Shown here: positions 27,103-35,045 of the stretch, one piece after another
How positions within the stretch are numbered: position 1 is the first letter of the stretch
How the letters are laid out: each line of letters starts with the position of its first letter
DNA from: Streptantibioticus_C sp963761325
Lineage (GTDB): Bacteria > Actinomycetota > Actinomycetes > Streptomycetales > Streptomycetaceae
Reading direction: 5' to 3'
Assembly: GCA_963761325.1 (NCBI GenBank)
Contig: CAVXGZ010000002.1
Location: 434,001-498,000 of the forward strand
Length of the DNA: 64,000 nucleotides
Notes under the pieces: generated by a model
Told to the model about the DNA's origin: nothing
Databases searched by the model: none
Seen by the model: the letters and a program-made list of their open reading frames with translations, nothing else
Translations under genes and position numbers: made by a program

Positions 27103-27507
27103 TCAGTACACGACGCCGGCGCCGAGCAGCACGTTGGCGTACGGGGTGAACTCCCCGGAGCGGACGGCGGCCCGCGCCTCGGCGGTGGCCTTCTTGAACT
27201 CGGTGTGCGGCACGAAGCGCGGGGTGACCCCCAGCTCGCCGAGCCGCCGTTCGATCTCGGCGAGCATTTCCGGGCTGGCCTGCCGGATCTCCTCCGACAG
27301 CACCGCCTCCTCCACCGCGACCTCGGCCAGCACCACGTCGAGCAGTTCCAGGAAGCGCGGCAGGTTCTCCCGCACGGCCAGGTCCACCCGTTCCACCCCC
27401 GGCGGCACCGGCAGCCCGGCGTCGGTGACCACCAACCGGTCGGTGTGCCCCAACTCGGATATGACACGGGCCAGTTGGCCGTTCAGCGTGCCCTGGTTGC
27501 GCCTCAT
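27103..27507 (-). CDS. rbsD: D-ribose pyranase
   Basis: The 134-residue protein matches RbsD: MRRNQGTLNGQLARVISELG, HTDRLVVTDAGLPVP and VPHTEFKK, with the His/Asp residues (His21, Asp29) of the active site and the C-terminal FTPYANVLLGAGVVY. It interconverts beta-pyranose and beta-furanose ribose so that ribokinase can act. Its start overlaps the rbsK stop codon by four bases. Confidence 0.93.
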   Translation of the reverse strand: MRRNQGTLNGQLARVISELGHTDRLVVTDAGLPVPPGVERVDLAVRENLPRFLELLDVVLAEVAVEEAVLSEEIRQASPEMLAEIERRLGELGVTPRFVPHTEFKKATAEARAAVRSGEFTPYANVLLGAGVVY

Positions 27508-28457
27508 GAGGCAGGTCCTTCCGTCTCGTCGGTGCGCCGGGCGGCCAGCAGGGCCGCGACCTCGGCGCGATCGGGCAGCGAGGGGCTGGCGCCCGGCCGG
27601 GTGGTGGCCAGCGCGCCGGCCGCCATGCCCTGCTCGACCGCCGTCGTCATGTCCGCGCCGGCCGCCAGCGCCGCGCCCAGCGCGCCGGTGAACGCGTCAC
27701 CGGCCGCGGTGGTGTCCACCGGGGTGACCGGGAACGCCGGATAGTGCCGGGTCGCCTCCGCGGTCACCGAGACCGCGCCCGCGGCGCCGAGGGTGATCAG
27801 CGCGTGCCGCACCCCGCGCTCCACGAACCAGCGGCCGGCCCGGTGCGCCGACTCGACCCCGTCGACCTCGACGCCGGTCAGTGCGGCGGCCTCGCTCTCG
27901 TTGGGCGTCACGACGTCGACGTGCCGCCACACCTCCTGCGGCAGCTCCTGCGCGGGCGCCGGGTCGAGCACCACGGTGAACCCGGCCGCCGCCCCGGCCG
28001 CCGCCGCGTGGCAGGTCACCTCGGCGCGCACCTCCAACTGCAGCAGCAGCACGCCGGCCTGCTCACGGGTGGCGGCGATCGACTCGTCCACCATCCGCGG
28101 CGTCAGGTCGGAGTTGGCCAGCGGCGTGATGACGATGTCGTTCTCGCCGGTCGCGTCGACCCGTATGTGCGCGACACCGGTCCGGCCGGGCACCGTGCGC
28201 ACCTGCGAGGTCCGCACCCCGTGGCCGTCCAGCGCGTCGAGCACGATGTCGCGGAACGGGTCCTGGCCGACGCAGCCCGCCATCCAGGTCGGGGCGCCCG
28301 CCCGGGCCGCCGCCACCGCCTGGTTGGCGCCCTTGCCGCCGAGGAAGAGCGTGAAGTCGTCGCCGAGCACCGTCTCGCCGCGGCGCGGCAGCCGTTTGCT
28401 GAACGCGGTCACGTCAGCGGTGATGCTGCCGACCACGAGTACTCCGTCCCGCGACAT
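27504..28457 (-). CDS. rbsK: Ribokinase
   Basis: The 317-residue PfkB-family kinase has the ribose-binding GGKGANQA (residues 40-47), NESEAAALTG and the anion-hole/catalytic segment VDTTAAGDAFTGAL with catalytic base Asp254. It phosphorylates ribose to ribose-5-phosphate in the cytosol. ATG 28457 is preferred over GTG 28460 because aggagg then lies at six bases. It is 51 bases downstream of the LacI-type regulator gene and overlaps rbsD. Confidence 0.93.
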   Translation of the reverse strand: MSRDGVLVVGSITADVTAFSKRLPRRGETVLGDDFTLFLGGKGANQAVAAARAGAPTWMAGCVGQDPFRDIVLDALDGHGVRTSQVRTVPGRTGVAHIRVDATGENDIVITPLANSDLTPRMVDESIAATREQAGVLLLQLEVRAEVTCHAAAAGAAAGFTVVLDPAPAQELPQEVWRHVDVVTPNESEAAALTGVEVDGVESAHRAGRWFVERGVRHALITLGAAGAVSVTAEATRHYPAFPVTPVDTTAAGDAFTGALGAALAAGADMTTAVEQGMAAGALATTRPGASPSLPDRAEVAALLAARRTDETEGPAS

Positions 28458-28508
28458 CACGGGCCTCCTGATTCCGAGAGGGGATGGGATCCGCCGTTCG
28501 CCCGGGGG

Positions 28509-29513
28509 CTAGCGGCGCGGTGGTGCTCCGGTGGAGCCGCGCTGCACCAGCCGGGTGCCGAGCACCACGCGGCGCGGGGTGCGGTCGCCCTCGGTGTCCT
28601 CCAGGCGTTGCAGCAGCAGGCGCATGGCGAGCACGCCCTGCTCGACCATCGGCCGGTCCACCACGGTCAGCGGCGGACGCAGCAGCGGTCCGGTGTCCAG
28701 GTCGTCGAAGCCGATCAGGCTGAGCTGCTTGGGGATGTCCACCCGCATGTCGTGCACCGCCTTCAGCGCGCCGAGCGTCATCAGGTTGTTCGCGGTGAAC
28801 AGCGCGGTGGGCGGCTCCTTCAGCGACAGCAGCGCCAGGGTGAGCTGGTAGCCGCTCTCCTCGCGGAAGTCGCCGATCAGGTCGTGCTCGGGTGCCATCA
28901 CCACGCCGCCGTCCTCCAGCGCCCGCACGAACCCCTCGCGGCGGCCCCGGCCCGGCGTGGTGTCCTGCCCGCCGTTGATGGCGCCGATCCGGGTGTGCCC
29001 GAGCGCCAGCAGGTGCCCGGCCGCCTGCCGGCCGCCCTCGTGGTTGTTGACCAGCACCGAGTCGAACTGCTCGCCGCCGACCAGGTCGCGGTCGACGAAG
29101 ACCACCGGCACGCCGGCGTCCCGCAGCCGCAGCGGGGTGCGGTCGCCCTCGGTGGCCGGGGCCAGGATGACGCCGTCCACCTGGTGGACCATGTCCGCCA
29201 GCAGGTCGCCCTCGCGCTCCCCGCTCTCGTCGCTGTTGCCGAGCAGGATGCGGTAGCCGCGGTCGCGGGTCGCGCTCTCCATGCCCTTGACGACCGCGGC
29301 GAAGTACGGGTTGGTGATGTCCGGTACGACGACCCCGATGGTGCGGGTGCGCCCGGACTTCAGCGACTGCGCCACCGCGCTCGGCCGGTAGCTCAGCTCC
29401 TCTATGGCGATCCGGATCGGCTCCGCGGCCCGCACCCGGTGGCCGCGCAGGAACCGCGACACGGTCGCGGCGGACACACCGGCGCGTGCCGCCACGTCGT
29501 GGATGGTGCTCAC
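28509..29513 (-). CDS. rbsR: LacI-family regulator of the ribose operon
   Basis: The 334-residue protein has a LacI helix-turn-helix at its N-terminus (STIHDVAARAGVSAATVSRF), the hinge region, and a ribose-binding-type effector domain (IGVVVPDITNPYFAAVVKGM, GAINGGQDTTPGRGRREGF). It is the first gene of the leftward ribose operon, so the name rbsR rests on context. A LacI-type operator overlaps the predicted transcription start upstream, which implies autorepression of the whole operon with ribose as the likely inducer. Confidence 0.88.
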   Translation of the reverse strand: MSTIHDVAARAGVSAATVSRFLRGHRVRAAEPIRIAIEELSYRPSAVAQSLKSGRTRTIGVVVPDITNPYFAAVVKGMESATRDRGYRILLGNSDESGEREGDLLADMVHQVDGVILAPATEGDRTPLRLRDAGVPVVFVDRDLVGGEQFDSVLVNNHEGGRQAAGHLLALGHTRIGAINGGQDTTPGRGRREGFVRALEDGGVVMAPEHDLIGDFREESGYQLTLALLSLKEPPTALFTANNLMTLGALKAVHDMRVDIPKQLSLIGFDDLDTGPLLRPPLTVVDRPMVEQGVLAMRLLLQRLEDTEGDRTPRRVVLGTRLVQRGSTGAPPRR

Positions 29514-29535
29514 GGAGCCTCCCGGAAACCCGAAC

Positions 29536-29582
29536 TGAAACCGTTGTCAGAGAACGATCACAGTGCCTCTCACCGCTGTCAA
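29536..29582 (-). promoter_or_regulatory. Promoter and LacI-type operator of the rbs operon
   Basis: On the minus strand TTGACA (29577-29582) is followed after 17 bases by GATCGT (29554-29559). Immediately downstream is TGAAACCGTTGTCA (plus-strand 29536-29549), an imperfect palindrome with a central CG as in LacI-family operators. It would cover the transcription start, a classical repressor position. Confidence 0.6.
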
Positions 29583-29591
29583 TGCCTCTGC

Positions 29592-29608
29592 CGGAACGAA
29601 ACGTTCCG
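29592..29608. promoter_or_regulatory. Perfect palindrome upstream of the phosphatase gene
   Basis: CGGAACG-AAA-CGTTCCG is a perfect 7-base inverted repeat with a 3-base spacer, in the divergent gap between rbsR and the low-molecular-weight phosphatase gene. It sits 10 bases upstream of the rbs -35 and 59 bases before the phosphatase start. The binding protein is unknown; a second LacI/RbsR site is possible. Confidence 0.5.
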
Positions 29609-29653
29609 TAACCGGCCGGTCGCCGTCCCGCCTCCCGGTGCCCGCCGGGTCCG

Positions 29654-29659
29654 TAGGCT
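29654..29659 (+). promoter_or_regulatory. Candidate -10 element for a leaderless phosphatase mRNA
   Basis: TAGGCT lies seven bases before GTG 29667 and no ribosome binding site is present. This TAnnnT-N6-7-start spacing is typical of leaderless transcripts, which are common in actinomycetes. Confidence 0.5.
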
Positions 29660-29666
29660 GGACGCC

Positions 29667-30134
29667 GTGCACATCTGTTTCGTATGCAGCGGCAACATCT
29701 GCCGGTCGCCCAGCGCGGCGGTGGTCTTCACCGCCCACCTCGAACGGGCCGGGCTCGCGGACCGGGTACGGGTCACCAGCGCCGGCATCGGTCCCTGGCA
29801 CGCCGGCGAGCCGATGGACCGGCGGGCCAGGGACGCGCTGGCCGGCCGCGGTTACCCGACCGGGCACACCGCCGCCCAGGTCGGCGCGGCCCACCTCGAC
29901 GCGGACCTGCTCGTCGCCATGGACGACACCCACCGCACCGACCTGCTGGCCCTCGTCGACGACCCCGAACGCGTCGTGATGCTCCGCTCGTTCGACCCGG
30001 CGGCCCGCGACGGCGACCTGGACGTGCCCGACCCCTACTACGGCGGGCCGGAGGGCTTCGAGGAGATGCTCGCGCTGATCGAGGCGGCCACCCCAGGACT
30101 GCTCGCCCTGGTCCGCGAGTCGGCCGAACGGTGA
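29667..30134 (+). CDS. Low-molecular-weight protein-tyrosine phosphatase
   Basis: The 155-residue protein has the signature CSGNICRS (nucleophile Cys7, Arg13) and the general-acid loop DVPDPYY with Asp122. It hydrolyses phosphotyrosine or phosphoarginine-like substrates in the cytosol; a PtpA-like role is plausible. GTG 29667 begins the conserved sequence directly, with a TAGGCT element just upstream suggesting a leaderless mRNA. The stop codon overlaps the next gene as GTGA, so the two are coupled. Confidence 0.92.
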   Translation: MHICFVCSGNICRSPSAAVVFTAHLERAGLADRVRVTSAGIGPWHAGEPMDRRARDALAGRGYPTGHTAAQVGAAHLDADLLVAMDDTHRTDLLALVDDPERVVMLRSFDPAARDGDLDVPDPYYGGPEGFEEMLALIEAATPGLLALVRESAER

Positions 30135-31000
30135 ACGACCCGGCGGCCGCGGTCGCCCGGCTCACCGGCCGGGCGGTCTCCGCCGTGCGGCCCGGCTCCG
30201 GCGCGCTCACCCGGGTCGCCCTGGCCGACGGGTCGGTGGTGGTGGCCAAGCGGGCCGACGGACCGGGCGCCGCCCGCGCCGAGGCGGCCGGGCTGCGCTG
30301 GCTCGCCGCGTCCGGCACGGTACGGGTGCCGCGGGTGCACGGCGACGACCCGCGGTGGCTGGTGACCGACCTGGTCGCCGAAGGCCGCCCCACCCCGCGC
30401 GGCGCGCACCGGCTCGGCCGCGAACTCGCCGCCCTGCACGCCAGCGGCGCCCCCGCCTTCGGCGCGCCCCCGCCCGGCGGACCCCGCGAGGCGTGGATCG
30501 GCCGCGCGCCGATGCGCAACGCGCCCGCCGAGCGGGAGGGCCCCGACGGCTGGGCGCGGTGGTACGCGGCCGAGCGCGTGCTGCCCTACCTGCGCCGAGC
30601 GGTCGACGACGGCGCCATCGGCGTGCGGGACGCCGCGGTCGTGGAGCGGGTCTGCGAGCGGCTGCCCGAGCTGGCCGGCCCGCCGGAGCCGCCGGCCCGG
30701 CTGCACGGCGACCTGTGGAACGGCAACGTGCTGTGGGACGCCGACGGCCTGCCCTGGCTGATCGACCCGGCGGCGCACGGCGGCCACCGCGAGACCGACC
30801 TGGCGATGCTGCGGCTGTTCGGCTGCCCGCACCTGGACCGGGTGGCGGCCGGCTACCAGGAGACCGCTCCGCTCGCGGACGGCTGGCGCGAACGGATCGC
30901 GCTGCACCAGCTGTTCCCCCTGCTGGTGCACACCGTGCTGTTCGGCGGCGGCTACGCCGGGCAGGCCGTCGCGGCGGCCCGCACCGCGCTCGCCGGCTGA
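30131..31000 (+). CDS. Fructosamine kinase-like protein
   Basis: The 289-residue protein has the aminoglycoside phosphotransferase/fructosamine-3-kinase fold: SVVVAKRAD with the ATP-binding Lys, RLHGDLWNGNVLWDADG as catalytic loop, and LIDPAAHGGHRETDLAML as metal-binding segment. In actinomycetes the pairing of an FN3K-like gene with a low-molecular-weight phosphatase is common and is thought to concern repair of glycated proteins. GTG 30131 overlaps the phosphatase stop. A terminator-like hairpin follows. Confidence 0.88.
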   Translation: MNDPAAAVARLTGRAVSAVRPGSGALTRVALADGSVVVAKRADGPGAARAEAAGLRWLAASGTVRVPRVHGDDPRWLVTDLVAEGRPTPRGAHRLGRELAALHASGAPAFGAPPPGGPREAWIGRAPMRNAPAEREGPDGWARWYAAERVLPYLRRAVDDGAIGVRDAAVVERVCERLPELAGPPEPPARLHGDLWNGNVLWDADGLPWLIDPAAHGGHRETDLAMLRLFGCPHLDRVAAGYQETAPLADGWRERIALHQLFPLLVHTVLFGGGYAGQAVAAARTALAG

Positions 31001-31007
31001 CCGCGCG

Positions 31008-31041
31008 GTCGGGCCGGACCCCGCAACGGGCCCGGTCCGAC
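31008..31041 (+). terminator. Hairpin after the fructosamine kinase-like gene
   Basis: GTCGGGCCGGACCC and GGGCCCGGTCCGAC form a 14-base stem with one G-T pair and one mismatch around a six-base loop, eight bases after the stop codon. The following gene is convergent. Confidence 0.55.
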
Positions 31042-31122
31042 GTCCGCGACGAGCAGCCAGCCTGCCTGGACGGGTCCCACGCTAGGCGACGCCACTGACA
31101 GCGCGGCGGTGTCCGGCGCCGG

Positions 31123-32868
31123 TCAGCCGCCGACCCGGCGCAGCACCCGGCACTCCCAGGGCCGCAGCAGCAGCGAAGTGCCCGCCGGACACGGGTAGTT
31201 GGCGATCAACGCCTCCTGCGCGGTCCAGGCGTCGGCTTCCGGGAGGTCGACGGGTTCGGTGCGGTCGGAGAAGTTGCCCAGCACCAGCAGCCGGGTGTCG
31301 CGGTAGCCGCGGACGAAGGCGTAGACCCGCTCGTGGCCGGGCAGCAGCATCCGGAAGTCGCCGTGCGCGACGGCCGGTTCGGTGTGGCGCAGCGCGATGA
31401 GCCGCCGGTAGTGGTGGAGCACCGAGTCCGGATCGGCCTCCGCGGCCTCGGCGTTGACCCGCGGGTAGTCCGGGTTGACCGCGAGCCAGGGGGTGCCGGT
31501 GGTGAACCCGGCGTGCGGGCCGCCGTCCCACTGCATGGGGGTGCGGGCGTTGTCCCGGCTCCTGGCGCGCAGTCCGGCCAGCACCTCCTGCTCGGGCCGG
31601 CCCGCCGCCACCGCCGCCGCGTAGTGGTTGAGCGACTCGATGTCGCGGAAGTCGTCGATCCCGGCGAACGGCGCGTTGGCCATGCCGAGTTCCTCGCCCT
31701 GGTAGATGTAGGGCGTGCCGCGGTGCAGGTGGAGCACGGTGGCCAGCATGGTGGCGGACCGCACCCGGTGCACGGTGTCGTCGCCGAACCGGGAGACCAC
31801 CCGGGGCTGGTCGTGGTTGTTCCAGTACAGGCTGTTCCAGCCGGTGTCGGCCAGCCCGGTCTGCCAGCGGTCGAAGGACGCCTTGAGGTCGGTCAGCCGC
31901 AGCGGCCGCACGTCCCACTTGCTGTCGCCGGAGTCGAGGCTGACGTGGTCGAACTGGAAGACCATGTCGAGTTCGGCGCGGGCCGGGTCGGTGAACAGCC
32001 GGGCCTGCTCGACGGTGACGGTGGGCATCTCGCCGACGGTCAGCAGCGCGTCCTCGCGGGAGGCGAAGACCGCCTCGTGCATCTCGCGCAGGAACTCGTG
32101 GACCCGCGGCCCGCAGCCGACCAGCTCCATCGCCGGGGCGAGGCCGTTCGCGCCGGGCGGGCCGTCGCGCAGCGCGGGATCCTTGGAGATCAGGTCGATG
32201 ACGTCCATCCGGAAGCCGTCGACGCCGCGGTCCAGCCACCAGTTCATCATGTCGTGGACGGCGTGCCGTACCCGCGGGTTCTCCCAGTTGAGGTCGGGCT
32301 GTCTGCGGGAGAACAGGTGCAGGTAGTACTCGCCGCTCGCCTCGTCGTACTCCCAGGCGGGGCCGGAGAAGACCGACTCCCAGTTGGTCGGCTCGGCGCC
32401 CGGCTCGCCCGCGGCGCGGCCCGGCCGGGCCGGCCGCCACCAGTACCAGTCCCGCTTGGGGTGGTCCCGGCCGGAGCGCGAGGCGGTGAACCACGGGTGC
32501 TCGTCGGAGGTGTGGTTGACCACCAGGTCCATCACCAGCCGCATGCCGCGCTCGTGGGCGCCGGCGATGAGCTTGTCGAGGTCGGCGAGCGTCCCGAAGA
32601 CCGGGTCGATGCCGCGGTAGTCGCTGATGTCGTAGCCGTTGTCGTCCTGCGGCGAGGAGTAGACCGGCGACAGCCACAGCACGTCCACGCCGAGCCGGGC
32701 CAGGTAGTCGAGCCGGCCGGTGATGCCCGGCAGGTCGCCCACGCCGTCGCCGTCGGAGTCGGCGAAGCTGCGCGGGTAGATCTGGTAGACGACGGCGGAC
32801 TTCCACCACGGCTCGCCGTCCGCCGCGGCGGTGCGGCCCGCGGTCGTCTCCGGGCGGGAACGGTTCAC
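31123..32868 (-). CDS. Alpha-glucosidase / oligo-1,6-glucosidase, GH13
   Basis: The 581-residue protein has an (alpha/beta)8 amylase-family domain with the four conserved regions: DLVVNHTSDEHPWF, GFRMDVIDLI (nucleophile Asp222), VGEMPTV (acid/base Glu280) and WNNHDQPRVVSRF (Asp353). VVYQIYPRSFADSDGDGVGD near the N-terminus and the Val after the region II MD are typical of alpha-1,6/alpha-1,4 oligoglucosidases and trehalulose-type enzymes. It lacks a signal peptide and so acts in the cytosol on imported malto- or isomalto-oligosaccharides. No maltose transporter adjoins it. It follows the DUF4032 gene on the same strand after 52 bases. Confidence 0.92.
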   Translation of the reverse strand: MNRSRPETTAGRTAAADGEPWWKSAVVYQIYPRSFADSDGDGVGDLPGITGRLDYLARLGVDVLWLSPVYSSPQDDNGYDISDYRGIDPVFGTLADLDKLIAGAHERGMRLVMDLVVNHTSDEHPWFTASRSGRDHPKRDWYWWRPARPGRAAGEPGAEPTNWESVFSGPAWEYDEASGEYYLHLFSRRQPDLNWENPRVRHAVHDMMNWWLDRGVDGFRMDVIDLISKDPALRDGPPGANGLAPAMELVGCGPRVHEFLREMHEAVFASREDALLTVGEMPTVTVEQARLFTDPARAELDMVFQFDHVSLDSGDSKWDVRPLRLTDLKASFDRWQTGLADTGWNSLYWNNHDQPRVVSRFGDDTVHRVRSATMLATVLHLHRGTPYIYQGEELGMANAPFAGIDDFRDIESLNHYAAAVAAGRPEQEVLAGLRARSRDNARTPMQWDGGPHAGFTTGTPWLAVNPDYPRVNAEAAEADPDSVLHHYRRLIALRHTEPAVAHGDFRMLLPGHERVYAFVRGYRDTRLLVLGNFSDRTEPVDLPEADAWTAQEALIANYPCPAGTSLLLRPWECRVLRRVGG

Positions 32869-32920
32869 TTGGCTGTGCCCTCCACTGAACTGGCCGCTGA
32901 GCCGACAAGCGTATCGCGGG

Positions 32921-34150
32921 CTATCCGTCGCCCTCCAGTGCGGCCGGGGTGCGCGGCAGCACGGTGGCCAGGTAGTCCGCGACGGCCGCCTCCAGGCCCA
33001 CGTCCCGCTTGGCGCTCTCCGACATGAACCAGCGGTGCTCCATCAGGTCGTGGTAGAGCTGGGCCGGGTCCATGCGGCGGCGCACCTCCAGGGGCACCGC
33101 GCGGACGGTGGGCCGGAAGACCTCGCGGACCCAGCGGTGTGCCAGCACCTCGGGCCGGGCGCCGAGCGGGTCGCCGGGCGCGTAGTCCTCCTGGGTGGTC
33201 ATCCAGCTCTCCAGGTCGTTCAGCAGCCGCCTGGCCTGGTTCTCCTCGGCGTCCAGCCCGGTCAGCCGCAGCAGTTGCCGCTGGTGGTGGCCGGCGTCCA
33301 CCACCTTCGGGTGGAACGCGACGGTGTCGCCCTGCCCGGAGCGCTCGATGTGCATCTCGGCGACGTCGAAGCCGAGTTCGTTGAGCCGGCGGATGCGGCG
33401 GTTGATCCGGTGCCGCTTGTCGACCGGGTAGACCGACTCGCGGGTCAGCTCGTGCCACAGGTCGCCGTAGCGGCGCACGATGGCGTCGCCGAACGGTATG
33501 GGGTCGACCGAGGGGTGCAGCGAGCCGCCGGCCTCCAGGTCCATCAGCTCGCCGGCGATGTTCACCCGGGCCAGCTCGATGTCGTACTCCCGCTGCCCGG
33601 TGCTCAGCCGCGGCTGCAACTGCCCGGTCTCGGCGTCCACCAGGTAGGCGGCGTACGCGCCCGCGTCGCGCCGGAAGAGGGTGTTGGACAGCGAGCAGTC
33701 GCCCCACGCGAAGCCCGCCAGGTGCAGCCGGACCAGCAGCACGGCCAGCGCGTCGAGCAGCCGGTTCGCGGTGCTGGGCCGCAGCGTGGTCTCGAACATC
33801 GAGCGGTACGGCATGGAGCCCGCCAGGTGCCGGGTGATCAGCACCGGTTCGAGCGGCTGCCCGTCGGCGTCGACCCGCTCCGTCACCACCGCCACCGGGT
33901 CCACCGCGGGCACCGCGAGCCGGTCCAGGTCGCGCAGCAGCCCGTACTCGCGCACCGCTGCGTACTCCGCCACCTCCTTGACCGCGACGACCTCCTGCCC
34001 GGCGCGGGCGAAGCGCACCACGTGCCGGGAGATGCCGCGGGGCAGCGTGACCAGGCACTCGGGCGGCCACTCCTCCAGCGGGATGTGCCAGGGGAGGTCG
34101 AGCAGGTCCGCGGGGTGCTCCGGACTGGTCGCGCTGATCTGCAGGCTCAT
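32921..34150 (-). CDS. DUF4032 protein with kinase-like fold
   Basis: The 409-residue protein has a kinase-like N-terminal half (EVVAVKEVAEYAAVREYGLL, then HLAGFAWGDCSLSNTLFRRD and AYLVDAETGQLQPRL, which match the Lys, HxD-like and DxE metal-binding positions) and a C-terminal DUF4032 region with PVDKRHRINRRIRRLNELGF. Such actinobacterial proteins are annotated as lipopolysaccharide-kinase-like, but no substrate is established. It may share a transcript with the GH13 gene downstream. Cytosolic. Confidence 0.82.
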   Translation of the reverse strand: MSLQISATSPEHPADLLDLPWHIPLEEWPPECLVTLPRGISRHVVRFARAGQEVVAVKEVAEYAAVREYGLLRDLDRLAVPAVDPVAVVTERVDADGQPLEPVLITRHLAGSMPYRSMFETTLRPSTANRLLDALAVLLVRLHLAGFAWGDCSLSNTLFRRDAGAYAAYLVDAETGQLQPRLSTGQREYDIELARVNIAGELMDLEAGGSLHPSVDPIPFGDAIVRRYGDLWHELTRESVYPVDKRHRINRRIRRLNELGFDVAEMHIERSGQGDTVAFHPKVVDAGHHQRQLLRLTGLDAEENQARRLLNDLESWMTTQEDYAPGDPLGARPEVLAHRWVREVFRPTVRAVPLEVRRRMDPAQLYHDLMEHRWFMSESAKRDVGLEAAVADYLATVLPRTPAALEGDG

Positions 34151-34258
34151 GGGTCCGGTCTCCGTGCCGCGTCGTCGGATCGGTGCTGCGCCCGGGCCGC
34201 AGGCCGAGGGCGAGGAAGGCAGCGAACCCCGGCCCGCCCGCGCGCGTCAAGCCGCACG

Positions 34259-34969
34259 TCAGAACGGCTGCCGCCGGCGCACGACGCGGGAGAAGCGGCG
34301 GGCCGTCTCGCGCCACACCGCGGCGGCGGCCGGTTCGTCGTCGCGGGCCGCGCGGTGCAGGGCCGCGCGGTCGAAGCCCCGGGCGGCCAACTGCTCCGCG
34401 TCCCAGGCCAGGATCCGGTCGGCCGCCGCCTCGGGATGGAACTGCAGCCCCCACGCCCGGTCCCCGACCCGGAACGCCTGGTAGGGGCACCGCTCGCTCG
34501 CCAGCAGCCAGGAGGCGCCCGGCGGCAGCGCGGTGACCGCGTCGACGTGCCGCTCGATGGCGGTCAGCGGACCGGGCAGTCCCTGGAAGAGCGGATCGCG
34601 CTCCGCCTCCGGCCGGGGCGTCAACGCGGTGCTGCCGTACTCCGGACGGCCGTGTCCGGCCGCCACCGTGCCGCCGGCCACCCCGGCCAGCAACTGCCCG
34701 CCCAGGCAGATCCCGAGCACCGCCGTGTCGCTCTCCAGCGCCTGGGCCACCAGCGCCCGGGTGGCCGGGAGCCACGGGGCACGCGCGTCGTCGTCCGGCA
34801 TGAACCCGCCGCCGAGCACCAGGACTCCGGCGTGCGCCAGGCGCTCCGGCAGCGGCGAGCCGTCGTAGGCGGTCACCACGTCGAGCGCGAGACCGTCCTC
34901 CTCCAGCCACCGGCCCAGCCGGCCCGGTCCGCCCGTCGCGGTGTTCTGTACCACCAGCAGCCGCTCCAC
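34259..34969 (-). CDS. Class I glutamine amidotransferase-like protein
   Basis: The 236-residue protein has the class I glutaminase triad: Cys88 in VLGICLGGQLLA, and His178 and Glu180 in GLQFHPEA. It resembles stand-alone GMP-synthase-like amidotransferases such as those acting with gamma-glutamyl compounds, but lacks a synthetase partner here. The partner or substrate is unknown. It sits between the glucose dehydrogenase gene and the DUF4032 gene, all on the minus strand, with gaps of 76 and 108 bases. Confidence 0.87.
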   Translation of the reverse strand: MERLLVVQNTATGGPGRLGRWLEEDGLALDVVTAYDGSPLPERLAHAGVLVLGGGFMPDDDARAPWLPATRALVAQALESDTAVLGICLGGQLLAGVAGGTVAAGHGRPEYGSTALTPRPEAERDPLFQGLPGPLTAIERHVDAVTALPPGASWLLASERCPYQAFRVGDRAWGLQFHPEAAADRILAWDAEQLAARGFDRAALHRAARDDEPAAAAVWRETARRFSRVVRRRQPF

Positions 34970-35045
34970 ACCGCTTCCTTCCGCGACTCTTCCGGATGTG
35001 TTCCCGATCCTCTCCCGCCGCCCGCGCCTTCCGGGCGGCGAGCCG

